Of a stretch of 64,000 nt of DNA, positions 34,317 through 45,447 are shown in pieces (the stretch's first letter is position 1; each line of letters opens with the position of its first letter). The position numbers were made by a program, and so were the translations under genes. The notes beneath the pieces are model-generated. The model was not told the origin of the DNA. It saw nothing but the letters and a program-made list of their open reading frames with translations, and did not search any database. The stretch spans positions 3,162 to 67,161 of the forward strand of contig CAMPET010000022.1 in NCBI GenBank assembly GCA_946803715.1, read 5' to 3'. The stretch comes from Beroe ovata. Taxonomy: Eukaryota > Ctenophora > Nuda > Beroida > Beroidae.

Positions 34317-37300
34317 TCAGTCTCCAATGACCTTATTCATATCATCACTCTTAAAATCCTTCCTGAGTTTAAGGCACTGTTTAATTTCTGCGCTGTTCAA
34401 GCAGCATTTCACCGCAGCTGAAGTATACTCAGATACCTCAGATACTCGTTCTATGGACAGAATGAGTGAAATCTGTGTCAATCTCGTGAACTTATCCCTC
34501 ACCTGAAGTAGTGTCAACATTTCACTTTGCATGAAGTGAGCATCAAGTCAATGTAAGCATCATACATAGTAGGTATTAAGTCAATGCAACTGTTGCGTTT
34601 CAAAAAACTGGTATTATTAATGTAAATGCTTAATGGTGTCAAACTGAAAAGGGTGCTAATCTTGGCTTAGAACCAAAAACCTGGTGTCCACTTCAATCCA
34701 CAGTAAAGACGCCTTTCTATATATAATACTTGAGTCACAAAAGATCATAATATACGCTGGTGTCAACGCAAGAATGGTGTCAACTATAAAATCATACTCA
34801 CACTCCATTTTGTGATTCCTGACAGATACGTCACCAGCGATCGCAGTCTCTTATCCAACAATAAACCACCAAGTTGATTGTAGGAGCAAGTGAGTGCTAG
34901 TTTTTCCAAGTAACTTGACATCTGGTAACAGGTAATTGGTTTCAGGATGCGATCATTAAGAACCAGAATGAAGTTTGAAAATTGAATGTTTGAGTGTTTC
35001 TGAAGTGTGGAATTATTGATGTTTGAGAGGAATGGATTGTGGGATTGTGTAATAATTCCGAAGTCCGAACGTCATGTCCTGGTCTTACCTCTGTTACCGA
35101 CAGTTTCATCACGTTATCGTAGATTGGCGGCTGTAGTACATCGGACAGAGGTATGATACTTTCGTCAATTACTTTCACCACTTCCTGTAACCACGGATCC
35201 TCCACTTCCAACTCATAGAAATCATCCTGAGACACACAAGGTCAGAGTCTCGTGACAAAACTACAATGATTATAGTGATGCAATGAGTCTGTCGTCGCAA
35301 CATTGCGAGCAACATACAACTCCTCGAGATGGGAGCTACAGAGGATTTCACTCACTTTGGCAGGTTTCCAACAAACTTACCTCAGTAATCACGTGACTGG
35401 TACTAGCGAACTCTGCAATCACTGGATGAACCCTGGGGAAGACGGCTGCCCGACACAACTCCTGCTCACCTCTCGACAACACGTCACGGAACTCGGTGTT
35501 CACGTCACCGAGGCCAGCGATACACGTGGCAAGTTTTGGATTCGAGCCAAAACATTTTTCACACTTCCCCTGACAGCGAGGGATGACTGATAATTTACTT
35601 GAACTTTCTTACCGATTCTTTTAACTTTAGTTTAAGTGGCTACTTTATTGAGTAGAATCGAGCCCCTTTCTGAATAATTCAAAAACCATGAAATAATCTA
35701 TTGATCAGTTCTCACCATTACAATTATAGTTTACGTAATCAACCCACCTCGAACCCCCTCCTCAGCTTGTTCACGTTGTCAGCAGTAGCGTGCAGGTTGT
35801 TCAGGGCAGTGAGAAAGCTGTGTTTCTGTTGCTGGACCTGTTCCTCGGTGCCCTGTTGCCAGGAATAGCTCAGTACATTGGGGTAGCCTCGCTTGAGGGT
35901 TGCCGACAACTCACTGCACACATCAACTGAGAGGATCGATCTGTAGGGAGTACGACTCTCGTTACTGATGATAGACCGAGAATCGCGTGACATGAGTAAC
36001 ACTCACGCAGCACGTGTAACACTCACGCAGCATGTGTAACACTCACGCAGCGCGTGTAACACTCACGCAGCATTGTTGATCATAGCACAAACGGAGTCAA
36101 CGCTCCGCGACCCTATTGCTCTGTTGATGCTCTTCTGAACAACGTAACAGGAGTCATCCACTATGCTTGACACCAGGGATTTCGCGTCACGCTTCTCCAT
36201 ACTGACAGCCTGAGCATCATCAAATATCATGTTTCTTTCTAGGAAAGAATCAATATTGCTTCTCTAATCTGCAGTAGAGGTCTGTACCAATATCAAGCTG
36301 TTCACGCAGTCACACACTCACCTTTTGAATGTTCTGTTTCATGAACTGAGTTTCCAGTGTTATGTAATGCCCCATCGATTCGTTTTGGAGAGAATACATG
36401 CCGAGGAGACCATCCCAATCCTCAACCTGGATAATATTTAGTTCGAGGAACGATAAGATACACTCACAGACACTGGCACAGCTGTGTAATGTTTCCTACA
36501 TACTTGGAGTTTCTTCTTTACAAAGTTCGAGTACATCTCTGCCCGAGAATTCATTATCACCATCTCCTCCAGGATCTGATCAAGTTTTATGTCCTGATCC
36601 TGACCAGGAGGCTGAAATGTTTGCGTATAATCTGGTACCGATAGAATACTAGAATAACACACGGGATGATCTGTAACAAAATGAAAAATCTGATGGGTTT
36701 TTAGGGTACCTTATACCTGTGTTTGATTTGAAGAGTTGCTGGTGATATCTATAACATTTCGAGTCTGTAAAAAGTTACTGAATGTGTTTCTAGCTTGCCT
36801 GATACACTCATCTTGTATAACTCTGAGCACGCTCTTCATTGTACTTTCATCTGAAGACAGACATACTTGTTGGATACATTCGATAACACATATTACATAT
36901 AAACCAGCGTCCACTGTCCAGCAAGATAATAGTCTTCCCTAGAATATAACAGGCTCACAAATAACAAGATGGATTGCATAATGTTGAAGTTGGTTTGCAA
37001 AAGTAGGACTCAATTACCGTAGACAGAATCAATAACCAGATAGCAGTCCTCTATGACTCTAGCTGTATCCTCAAACAGGCGTGTCAGTGTATCAGCAAAC
37101 ATCACACCCCACCTCTTATCTGCCGAGAATATCAGTGCAGGGAAATGTTGATTATGTTGATGAATGTCCATCTTTGACGATAGAGCAAGTGATAAATGAA
37201 TAATCAATGAGAGACCAACCGTCTTTAGACATTTTCAGGGCTGAAGTGAGATGTCCTTGGCCACGAGAAGCCACTTTCCCAGATAAATATTTGCTATACT

Positions 37301-38243
37301 TGGAGATTCCATCCTCTGCCCTGCCAACCAATGGGTATAGTTTTGCAAATTTCTCTACATCCTTCTCATCACCTTCTTTGACGGCAGCATCAAACCTGAA
37401 TTGCGGTACTATAAGATCCCCTCATAGCAGTATTCATAGAAGGAATTGGGCATGTTCCTTACTTGATATTGATAGTGTTGATTATTCTGAGCTCAGCATC
37501 TTTGAGGACTGCAAAAGATCCAACAACATCATCATCAATATTACTGATGAGATTTTTGTCAATTTTTAGGTATTTGCTGATGAACTGTGCTGCTTGCTCC
37601 AAATTATCTGTTGACAAAGTCTCTTCCACTCCCTCTACACACTTTGTGAGCGCAATTATGTCATTAACACGGCCAATGCAGCTCTCAACATGTCCCTGTA
37701 TCAAATCAAAATCAGTGTTGCAATTGTAATATTGTATGTTCCTCAGCAAACAAAGAAAGTAAAAAAAGATGAAATCTATCCCACTTACCTTAGCCATGTC
37801 CAGTTCCCTCACTTTGCGACTAACTTTTTCTGCCAACACATTTGTACTATTGATCTTATGTTTCAGGGATAAACAACCTTTTTCAATAGTAGACACCTGG
37901 GGCCTAAAAAGCCACCATGAAATTAGAGAAGTAAGATATGAAATGATATCTTTGTCATGATTTAAGGGACTCAACTATCTAATCCAAAGAAACTCACAGA
38001 ATGTGGTTCAAATTTTGCATTTTAGTTTCAAGGTGAGCTTGATTCTTGAGCAACTGATCCAGGTCTTTAGTAACACTTTCCTGAGAATATGCATTTTCTA
38101 CAGATAAACTGTATCATTTTTCATGAAAGGTGAATCAGTGCAGTGGTAATGGTTACCTCCTGCTCCCTCAGCTTGAGGAATATCTTCTGAATGTCAGTAG
38201 CATCAGTTAAAGATTTAATCTCTTCCAGAGATATGTCCTCCAT
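34317..38243 (-). CDS. COG4: Conserved oligomeric Golgi complex subunit 4
   Basis: Fifteen exons in phase give 743 residues (human about 785): 38157-38243, 37998-38080, 37789-37903, 37463-37695, 37220-37395, 37018-37119, 36717-36938, 36504-36670, 36322-36426, 36067-36209, 35748-35913, 35381-35569, 35089-35226, 34802-34921, 34317-34502. Family-defining stretches: KVSRKVRELDMAK, FADTLTRLFEDTARVIE, VDSVCAMINNA, NQLGGLLLDKRLRSLVTYL and the C-terminal VRDKFTRLTQISLILSIERV with EIKQCLKLRKDFKSDD, each matching COG4 in order. COG4 belongs to lobe A of the COG tether, which binds Golgi SNAREs and SM proteins for retrograde vesicle traffic. The start at MEDISLEEIKSL is the first ATG of exon 1. The donor at 36067 is followed by a minisatellite copying the donor. 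Confidence 0.95.
36001..36070. repeat. 20-bp minisatellite carrying copies of a COG4 splice donor
   Basis: Three and a half units of ACTCACGCAGCACGTGTAAC (plus strand). On the coding strand each unit reads GCTGC|GTGAGTGTTACAC, identical around the authentic donor of exon 36067-36209. Four equivalent donors therefore stand in tandem, 20 nt apart. Confidence 0.95.
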
Positions 38244-39118
38244 GATCCTACAATAAAGTCCTCCTTTAATGAAAGATGAAACATCTAGCAACTTTAATAA
38301 CAATGCTAGATAGTATTTCATGAAAAGTTAAATTCCAAAAAAGGAAAATTCTTTCGAGAGATCAATCTGCAAGACTTTTCTCCAACTCTGTACTTAAATT
38401 GTGAGAGCTTTTTATGAGATGCTAGATAGTATATTTTCAAAATGCACCACTTACTGCATGAGGTCAGGGATCAACAAATAAAATTCCCAATATAAAAGCA
38501 AAATTAACTAAGATGATATGATCTTGCTGCTCAACACAATGTTTACTTAAAGTGATCTTGTTGGGGTTCAAGTACAGAGTTGGAGAAAAGTCTTGCAGAT
38601 TGATGTCTCAAAAGAATCTTTCTTTTCTGAAATATATCTTTTCATGAAGTAAGATGATATGAAAATTGATTATGAATCCTGTCAAGAATAAACTACTAAC
38701 CTTCCAATTTCCTCGGTTAAATTCTATTTGAAATATTTTAAATCAATTATCAAACAAAGGGCTGAAGATTAGGGTATCAAGCCATATTCAAATGATATGA
38801 AAGAAAACCTCATTTCCACTGTGCAAGTACATATTCCAAATCGATTATTTGCACTTTGCAGTCGCCTTACTGCATTGGGTCATGTGACACATCAGGGATC
38901 AACAAATAAAATCCCCAATTACATGAAGAAAATCCCTATTATAAAAGCAAAATTAAAATAAGATATTATGAAATTATTCCAGAAATTTGTTCTAGGCACT
39001 CGAGGCAAATCGAATTTATTCTCAGCTGGCATCAGCGGTGAAATTCTCATTGCCGATGCAGCCCAACAATAATTTTAGAGTCGCGGTCGTCGACGTCAAT
39101 CGATTTGATTTATTTTTT

Positions 39119-39291
39119 GTATGATTTTACCCTCCGACCTACCGTCGCGTTGGTGCACGCAATTTTCATTCCTTGCCAGGGCCAGGGATAAAATCCCGCC
39201 AACTCAGCATGAAGTTATTTAGGCCCAAGGGATTCCCTTGGGCCTGGGATTTTTATCCCTTAGGGAAGAGTAAAATACTACAAATTTATTT
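39119..39291. mobile_element. Foldback element related to the 16065 MITE
   Basis: Shares the TTTTACCCT, GGTGCACGCAATTTTCAT and GGGATAAAATCCCGCC motifs with the 16065 element. Its right half has an internal palindromic core around GGCCCAAGGGATTCCCTTGGGCC (described by position 39221-39243). The right end reads AGGGAAGAGTAAAATACTACAAA. The ends are diverged. Confidence 0.65.
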
Positions 39292-39405
39292 TGTATTCGA
39301 AACATTTTGAACTATCATTATTGACTAGTTAGCTTACTTACGCGACATTTTCCTGCGCGCGTTGCGTGACTCAAATACTCTGTTGTCAAATTATTCATTT
39401 GACCT

Positions 39406-39635
39406 TTGTCGATCGATGATAGATCCTGTCGCGGTCGAGAATTTCGTTTTGCGCGCGCGGCGCAAACTTATTCTCAGACAGAATAAGTTTGCTTGCATCA
39501 GCGGTTTAGCATCGCCAGACAATCTGACCTCTGTTTCTCGCGCGCGCCTTCTTCGGCCTTCGATGAAGGGCAAAGGCTGAAAGCGCGCGCGCGCGAAAAA
39601 CGAAATTCTCAACAGGGTCTATCATCGATCGACAA
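39406..39635. mobile_element. 230-bp foldback element with about 45-bp inverted ends, containing a GC-rich copy
   Basis: The left end TTGTCGATCGATGATAGA...GAGAATTTCGTTTT is matched in inverse at the right end (..AAAACGAAATTCTCAACAGGG..TCGATCGACAA). Inside, 39525-39602 is a copy of the TCTGTTTCTCGCGCGCGCC foldback family. The structure is either nested insertion or one longer element whose internal pieces occur alone elsewhere. Confidence 0.8.
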
Positions 39636-40008
39636 TCTGAATCGAGCCGTGTTATAGCAGCGCGCGCTAAACCAGGCAATAATGTATCAAGTTCTTGCTA
39701 ATATTATGGACATAGGATTCAGTAATTCACTCAATACAAGTGATTTAATAATTGTGGCTGTACAGAAAACTGAAAAATTGCTTTAATATTATACTCAATT
39801 ATTGACTCCAGTTATTGACTCCAAAATTGAAAATTTAATGTTCTGTTTTGGTTATTACCCCAACCTTTAACATTCATCCCATATATTTACAAATTGCAAT
39901 CTGCTACAATATTTCCTGGAGATACCAAATCACGAATACCGAAATATTTCTCTGCTCTCTTTGAATTTGAAATCCACCTTCTCACGTGTGTATGTAGTGA
40001 GCAACTGT

Positions 40009-40081
40009 TGAGGCAACACAGCCACATCATTTTTAGGACATTTCATATGCCTTTCAAGCATGAAATAGCTGTGTTGCCTCA
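40009..40081. other. 73-nt hairpin with 14-bp perfect terminal stem
   Basis: Terminal arms TGAGGCAACACAGC (40009-40022) and GCTGTGTTGCCTCA (40068-40081) enclose an inner stem formed by ATTTCAT and ATGAAAT. It could be a pre-miRNA-like RNA or a very short MITE; the sequence alone does not decide. Confidence 0.6.
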
Positions 40082-40421
40082 TCAATATATTAACAACTTA
40101 TAAAAAGAAGTAGAGGTCATTAGAAATGGAAAGGTTAAGTGAATTGAATATTCTAGAAGCAGTTTTGATGGAACTTTGTAAGCAGTTATGTAGAATCTTG
40201 AAAGCCATGGGTGTAGCAATTGGTTTAAAGAGTCCTTATCATTGTCAGTGACAGAAATTGTTGCTTTCCTACATCCACACCAAACACATCAACGTTCTGG
40301 GTTCCTGAGTTTATACAATGCTATAGTTATCTATATCTAAGTTATTTATCTATAATCACTAACTTCTAGTTTGTTCAAGGGCAACATGATTTTACGGTTC
40401 ATATGAAGATTCATTTAGAAC

Positions 40422-43400
40422 TTACTCAGCAAGATTGGTTGTTGAGGCCCCTAGTGCCAGACTTTGTTGGCTAGGTACTGGGAGAACAATTTCCTGGAGA
40501 GCCTGTACATGGGTATCTTTTGGTGGAGCTATGTTCCTTAATTGGTATACTGTAACCAAACCACTGCTATCTCCAACAAGAAGTGTACTGGAATCCTGAT
40601 AAAAGAATGTGATATGAGATAAAGTTGATAGCCTTTAATGCAACAGTTCTCACTGCCAATCAAATTAAAATTTCTTGCTAAGTAGTTACTCCTAACTCAC
40701 ATCTGTGAACAAGAAGGTCGTGAGTCTTGTTTCTGGATCTGACACACTGGAAATGATCACAGGATCGAGGTTTGTTGCTCTTAGATCCCAAATTTCAATC
40801 CTGCAAGTAAGGATATTTAATTGGTAACCACCTCATCAAGCATTCCGTTTAAAGTTAGCCTTCAAACTCATTCTTGCCTGTTATCGCTGACAGCTCCAAA
40901 CACAGTTGCACACACATTGCTCCAGCACACATCATTCACACTCTTGGTCGATGATACAAATGTTAAGACTGGTTTGGTAAGATCGGAGTGCCAAAGTCGT
41001 ATGGTCCAGTCAGAGCCACAGGTTAGGAAGCAGTCAGAAACGAAGGGAGACCACTTAACCTTGTACACAGGTCCTGAGGAAGGGGCTCGTGAGATCTAAA
41101 TCAGTTAAGATGGTGTACTAGGGGCTGAACGAGGGTCACATCCGAACATAATACCTGTGTGTCCATTGTATGTCTGAAGGTATTGTTCGTTGTAGGAGCA
41201 GCTACACTTGTGAATGAATCCTTCTTCTGTGCACACTAAGTAAAGATTGTTGTTTTGTGGATAGAAGTCAAAGCCGAGGCCACCTGCAAATCTCGAAATG
41301 AAAGCCTCTCCACGCATCTTGATGTTTCCCTTTGGATCTTGTGCCTGGCCTTCTGCTGGTGGTTGTTGTTGCTGCTGAGCTTGTTGTGCCTGCTGCTGCT
41401 CTGGACTAGGCTTCTTGCCAATCCTCTTCAACTTCATTAGGTCGACACTCTCGAACCCTTTGCGAATCATCCATTGGGTAACTTTGCCTGAACAAAATAT
41501 AAGTCAATACAAGTAGATAGGCCAATACAAGTAGATGTTGATAAACAGTAAACACAGTGTAGGTCCACAGCTTGAGTTTTCATCTCAGTAGCTCACCATC
41601 TGTGGAAGTAGTGATGATATTTTCTGACCGCTCCTCGCCCGCGTGATACTCCCTCTCTATCCACTTCACTTCCCAGACAGGGCCGAGATGGTTACTTGGA
41701 GTTTCGTTACTGTCCAGAATCTGAATTATAGGATTCGATATTTTGATGCTTCTCATCCCCCTACCTTATTTTCTCAGAATCATAACATTGTTTCCCACTT
41801 ACAGCTAGCTGTGAGTTGAACCGAACATTGTAAACGGCGATGGTGCCGTTATACATTCCTACAGCGAGCAAGTTTGGGTTCTGAGTGGAGAAATCCAGGG
41901 CAGTTATCCCACTCGTTGTGACATACACCCTCTCGGGGTACTCTGGATTCTTTATCGACCAACAGCACGCCATTCCTGAATTGAGAATTCCCCAATGAGA
42001 AACAATGAGCATGACGAGGGATGATAAATATTGTAGACGGAGTAAAGGTTCTCGAATAGTTCAGCTCGTGAGGATTGTTCAATAATAACCAATAAAACTT
42101 ACCGGATTTCTGGTTTGTGAACCCATACTCCCCATAACCCACTGCAAGGATATCCTGATTCTTCTTATTCCAAGTCATGCAGCTGATGTTGTGAGATTTT
42201 GTCAGAACTCCACCATAAGTCCATAGCCTCTCAACATTGGGACCAAGCACAGACAGATCAGCTTCTTCCTAGCGGTGTCAAGGTGAGGTTGTTGTGTCAA
42301 TAAGAGAGAGGAGTGTCAAGAAGCGAGATTGGGTGTCAATATACTGGCGTCAGCAGTGATGTGGTGTCAAGAGCGGCATTACCTTGCTCGACGCACTATC
42401 CGGATCTGGTAGTATTGTCATTCCCCTGTAGAGTGCCTGCTTTGCCTGATATATGTTCCTAGTGACCACCCTCTCCATGATGCACAGGTTTGATTTCATT
42501 GAGGCTGAGCTGAGGATAGCCTCTGCGGACCGCCGTTCTTCCTCAGCTGATGTCTCCTCGCTTTTCTGGGTGTTCTGTTATACAATAGATCAATAGGTAT
42601 CAGGAATACTAGAATATCAGAACTGAGAACTGAGAAGTGACAGAAAAGGAAATGACGGTACACTGAACGGGGTCTATATTATAATTGGCAAAGGAAATCA
42701 TCTCGACATTATACAAGATCCACCTACCCCTTGTGCTGACTGTTTGTCCTCTACCGCATAGCTGCTCTCAGTCATGACACTGACACTCAACCGACTACTC
42801 TCATTGCCGGTGCTAGAGGTGTCAGCACCACCACCCCCACCTCCACCACCACTTGACACCTCGACTCCGGCTTTAGCCGGTCCTTTTTTCGGCTTCATCA
42901 CCTCCCCTAGGATGTCCTCGTCTTCACCATCTGTGTGGACTGGATTATGAGGTTTAGAGGGGGAGCGAGGGGGATTATGAATTCCAGGACCAATCTGATA
43001 GTCCATTCTCTACCTCAGATTTCTAATGGGAGAACAATCATACATGAAATACTAACCCTCTTCACCGTTGCCCTTGCTGGCATCCTCAAGTGCTTTATAC
43101 GTATCGTACATGTCCCAACTTGTGGCCATGATGCCTGTGTCCTTGTCTCCAAGGGGCTGAGTCTGGACAAGTTTCTGTTTGGTTGGGTTGTCTAGGGTCT
43201 GCATGCCACGTGGCACATAACTGTCGTTACCTGAAGTTGGCAGGTTGAAGATTATTTTCAACTCCAGCAATGCAATAGCAAATCATTTCAAGTTTGCGAC
43301 CCAAGATCTAAACCTGCTCTGTTTTTAAGGAGTTCCTCATATGCTTCATTCTTCGATTTCACCTCTGGGTATTCAGGACTATCTGATGCTACGGCAGTGC

Positions 43401-45003
43401 CCCTCAGATCAAGCAGGAAGATGGTCGGAGTCTCAGAGAGTACGATCTTCACTTGTGCCTCTAACTGCTCCTCTGTCAGCGTTTCGGGAACGTGTGTGTG
43501 CTCGCGTTGCACGTGCGTGATACCTAACAACATGACACGTTTAGTGGTATTTAGCAACACTTGTGTGATACCTAGCAACACATGTGTGATACCTAGCAAC
43601 ACATGTGTGATACCTAGCAACACGTGGAATACCTAGCAACACGTGTGTGTGACACCTAGCAACACGTGTGTCTGACGTCTGTTACAGAACACGGTTAACT
43701 CACAGTTTGGTCAAAAATATGACAGAATGGAGTTAAAACCTGGTTCATCATTAGAGCTTGTAGAACTCATTCCAAAAACGAGTAGGTATACGAATTCACA
43801 AAGTCGATGGAGAGATTATGCGAGAGTGGATGTGTGCTACAATTGGGATACCTAGTATCTACATTGCCAAAAGTCCGCTCTTGGTTGGGGAACCTATTTT
43901 GTAATTGCCTATCAGAGTAGCTCTCATTACATGGTAACTATAGTCATTTTCCAACCGTCTGAGTTAGAGACCATTATGCGAAAAATGGCGAATGTTTTCA
44001 GTTTTCCGGAGCCATCAGAGGACAAAGTTGATGTTTTTCTGCTCACATTTCGTTGAACTACCATATCTTACCTCCGTAAGCAGTTGTATCTCCGCCTATA
44101 TCGTCCTCCCCCTGCATGTAACTACTCCCACTCATTCCAATGTCCATTCCTGTCCGGGAAAAGGGAGCGGCAAAGCTCTGTCCTCCTATGAACACACTCT
44201 GACCAAACACTGAGGCCTGGGGATTAGGAATGGATGAGTGCAGGCCCTGGCTGTCATTCTCAGTACCCCATCAGTGTATATCTCACTCCGTCATGGATTG
44301 GACAATTTGTACCACGGTGATTCTTAACCCTGAGTGAGTCTAAACTCGGATGAAGATTACCTGGGTTCCGTCTGTCATGCTCTGTTCGGCAGCAACACTC
44401 CCTTTACTCGGCCCCTTAGCCAGAGAGTTCTCTAGCTGACAGAGTGGTGCAGGTGTGACGTCATTACCATCGTCATCGTACACCTGCAGGGGGAGGGAGG
44501 TTATTATTCCTTAAAAGGGCATAACGTCGAGCATGACCAAGTATAGAAGTAAATCCCACGTACTATCTGAGTTGGCTTGACTGGAGCCTTGTCCTGCCCT
44601 GCGCTTCGCCTCGAGGACACATTGGTTCGCGATGACATGACACTTTTGCCCCCAACTGTGCTCCTTCCAAATCCTCCTGTTCAAAATGAACGATTAGATT
44701 GTGTTTCGGGAATATCAGTTTTTGGAGCAGTGGGACTATTATAGAAGCATCGTTATTCGTTATAGAGGAGAGTGTAGAAATCTCCATCCCATTGAGAGAT
44801 TACGCATCGTAATAGAAGAGAGGGGTTTCATGACACATCATCAGTGTCGAAATCTCCATCCCCATATAAAGTGATGATTCAGCACACTCTATAATATGGG
44901 GAAGAAGATATCATTATCAAGACGTGAACAAACCTCCTGCTCGACTCTTGCTGAATGTGGATCGTCCCATCTTGCTCTGGTTTGCTTGCTTCACATTGGA
45001 CAT
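40422..45003 (-). CDS. DNAI4: Axonemal dynein intermediate chain 4 (WDR78)
   Basis: Fifteen exons in phase, 841 residues (human WDR78 about 848): 44934-45003, 44564-44676, 44361-44483, 44072-44246, 43314-43523, 43057-43230, 42728-42930, 42383-42574, 42103-42268, 41803-41975, 41597-41720, 41155-41487, 40878-41073, 40701-40800, 40422-40595. N-terminal Ser/Gly-rich disordered part with VYDDDGNDVTPAPLC, a Gly8 run, then WD40 repeats: NISCMTWNKKNQDILAVGYG, ACCWSIKNPEYPERVY, LLAVGMYNGTIAVYNVR, GHTGPVYKVKWSPF, CGSDWTIRLWHSDL, IEIWDLRATN and LLVGDSSGLVTVYQL. Intermediate chains form the base of dynein arms; DNAI4 is linked to inner-arm f/I1 dynein and ciliary motility (family knowledge). The stop TAA at 40422-40424 overlaps a GTAAGT-like string, so a further exon is possible. 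One intron is GC-AG. Confidence 0.93.
41340..41402 (-). repeat. Gln-rich codon repeat in DNAI4 exon 12
   Basis: CAG/CAA triplets encode SPEQQQAQQAQQQQQPPAEG between two WD repeats. It is a length-variable insertion candidate inside an otherwise conserved propeller. Confidence 0.8.
43550..43670. repeat. 21-bp minisatellite carrying copies of a DNAI4 splice acceptor
   Basis: Units read, in gene sense, GTATCACACATGTGTTGCTAG. The authentic acceptor at 43523/43524 is ttgttag|GTATCACGC. Each unit regenerates ttgctag|GTATCAC. The array is open in the DNAI4 frame (GITHVLL per 21-nt unit), so use of an upstream acceptor would add seven-residue blocks. Confidence 0.9.
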
Positions 45004-45447
45004 AGTTGGTATATCTCGGCACTTGGTGTGCCGTCCCCTTCCTACTACTAGCCGAGGTCAAGTGTTAGACCGGTGAACAATGAACATCTGTATTTGGAAT
45101 GATACATCAAACGATCGTTGGTTTAGGATATTGCAGAATGGATAAAGTTATGTACTGCAAGTAATGACACGTTGTTTGGCTATTTTTGTGTAAAACTCAT
45201 AGTACTATGAACGGGAAGAATTAACACAGGGCGCCTCTCAAACATACACATATCTTCATTTGTTTCTACAATAAAATCTTTAGCCGGCTAGCCAGACTTT
45301 ACATACCCTAGATACACGGGGCTTGACACTTATTCTCACATGATCTCGGAACGTTGTGTGAAATGTACACCATTGTACATGATGTGAAATGTACATCGGT
45401 TAGATGTACACATCAATAAATAAGTTCACAATAAAATCAGTTCAAAT
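45004..45447. other. Short spacer between DNAI4 and ODAD1-like gene
   Basis: Only 444 nt separate the start of DNAI4 from the stop codon of the upstream ODAD1-like gene. It must hold the DNAI4 promoter and the ODAD1-like 3' UTR. A duplicated ATGTGAAATGTACAT string occurs at about 45357-45400. Confidence 0.6.

Larger units (their letters stand above)
38244..40421. other. Intergenic region between COG4 and DNAI4 rich in foldback elements
   Basis: No supported exon. It contains related IR elements (39119-39291 and 39406-39635) and a long hairpin (40009-40081). The COG4 promoter should lie just right of 38243. Confidence 0.6.

Noticed and set aside
36001-36070. CRISPR-like array reading of the 20-bp repeat
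   Set aside because: The units are contiguous with no spacers, the genome is animal, and the array is a minisatellite in an intron.
41074-41095. Upstream acceptor (tttag) for DNAI4 exon 13
   Set aside because: It breaks the reading phase; the acceptor cctcag at 41074-41079 restores GHTGPVYKV, the expected WD sequence.
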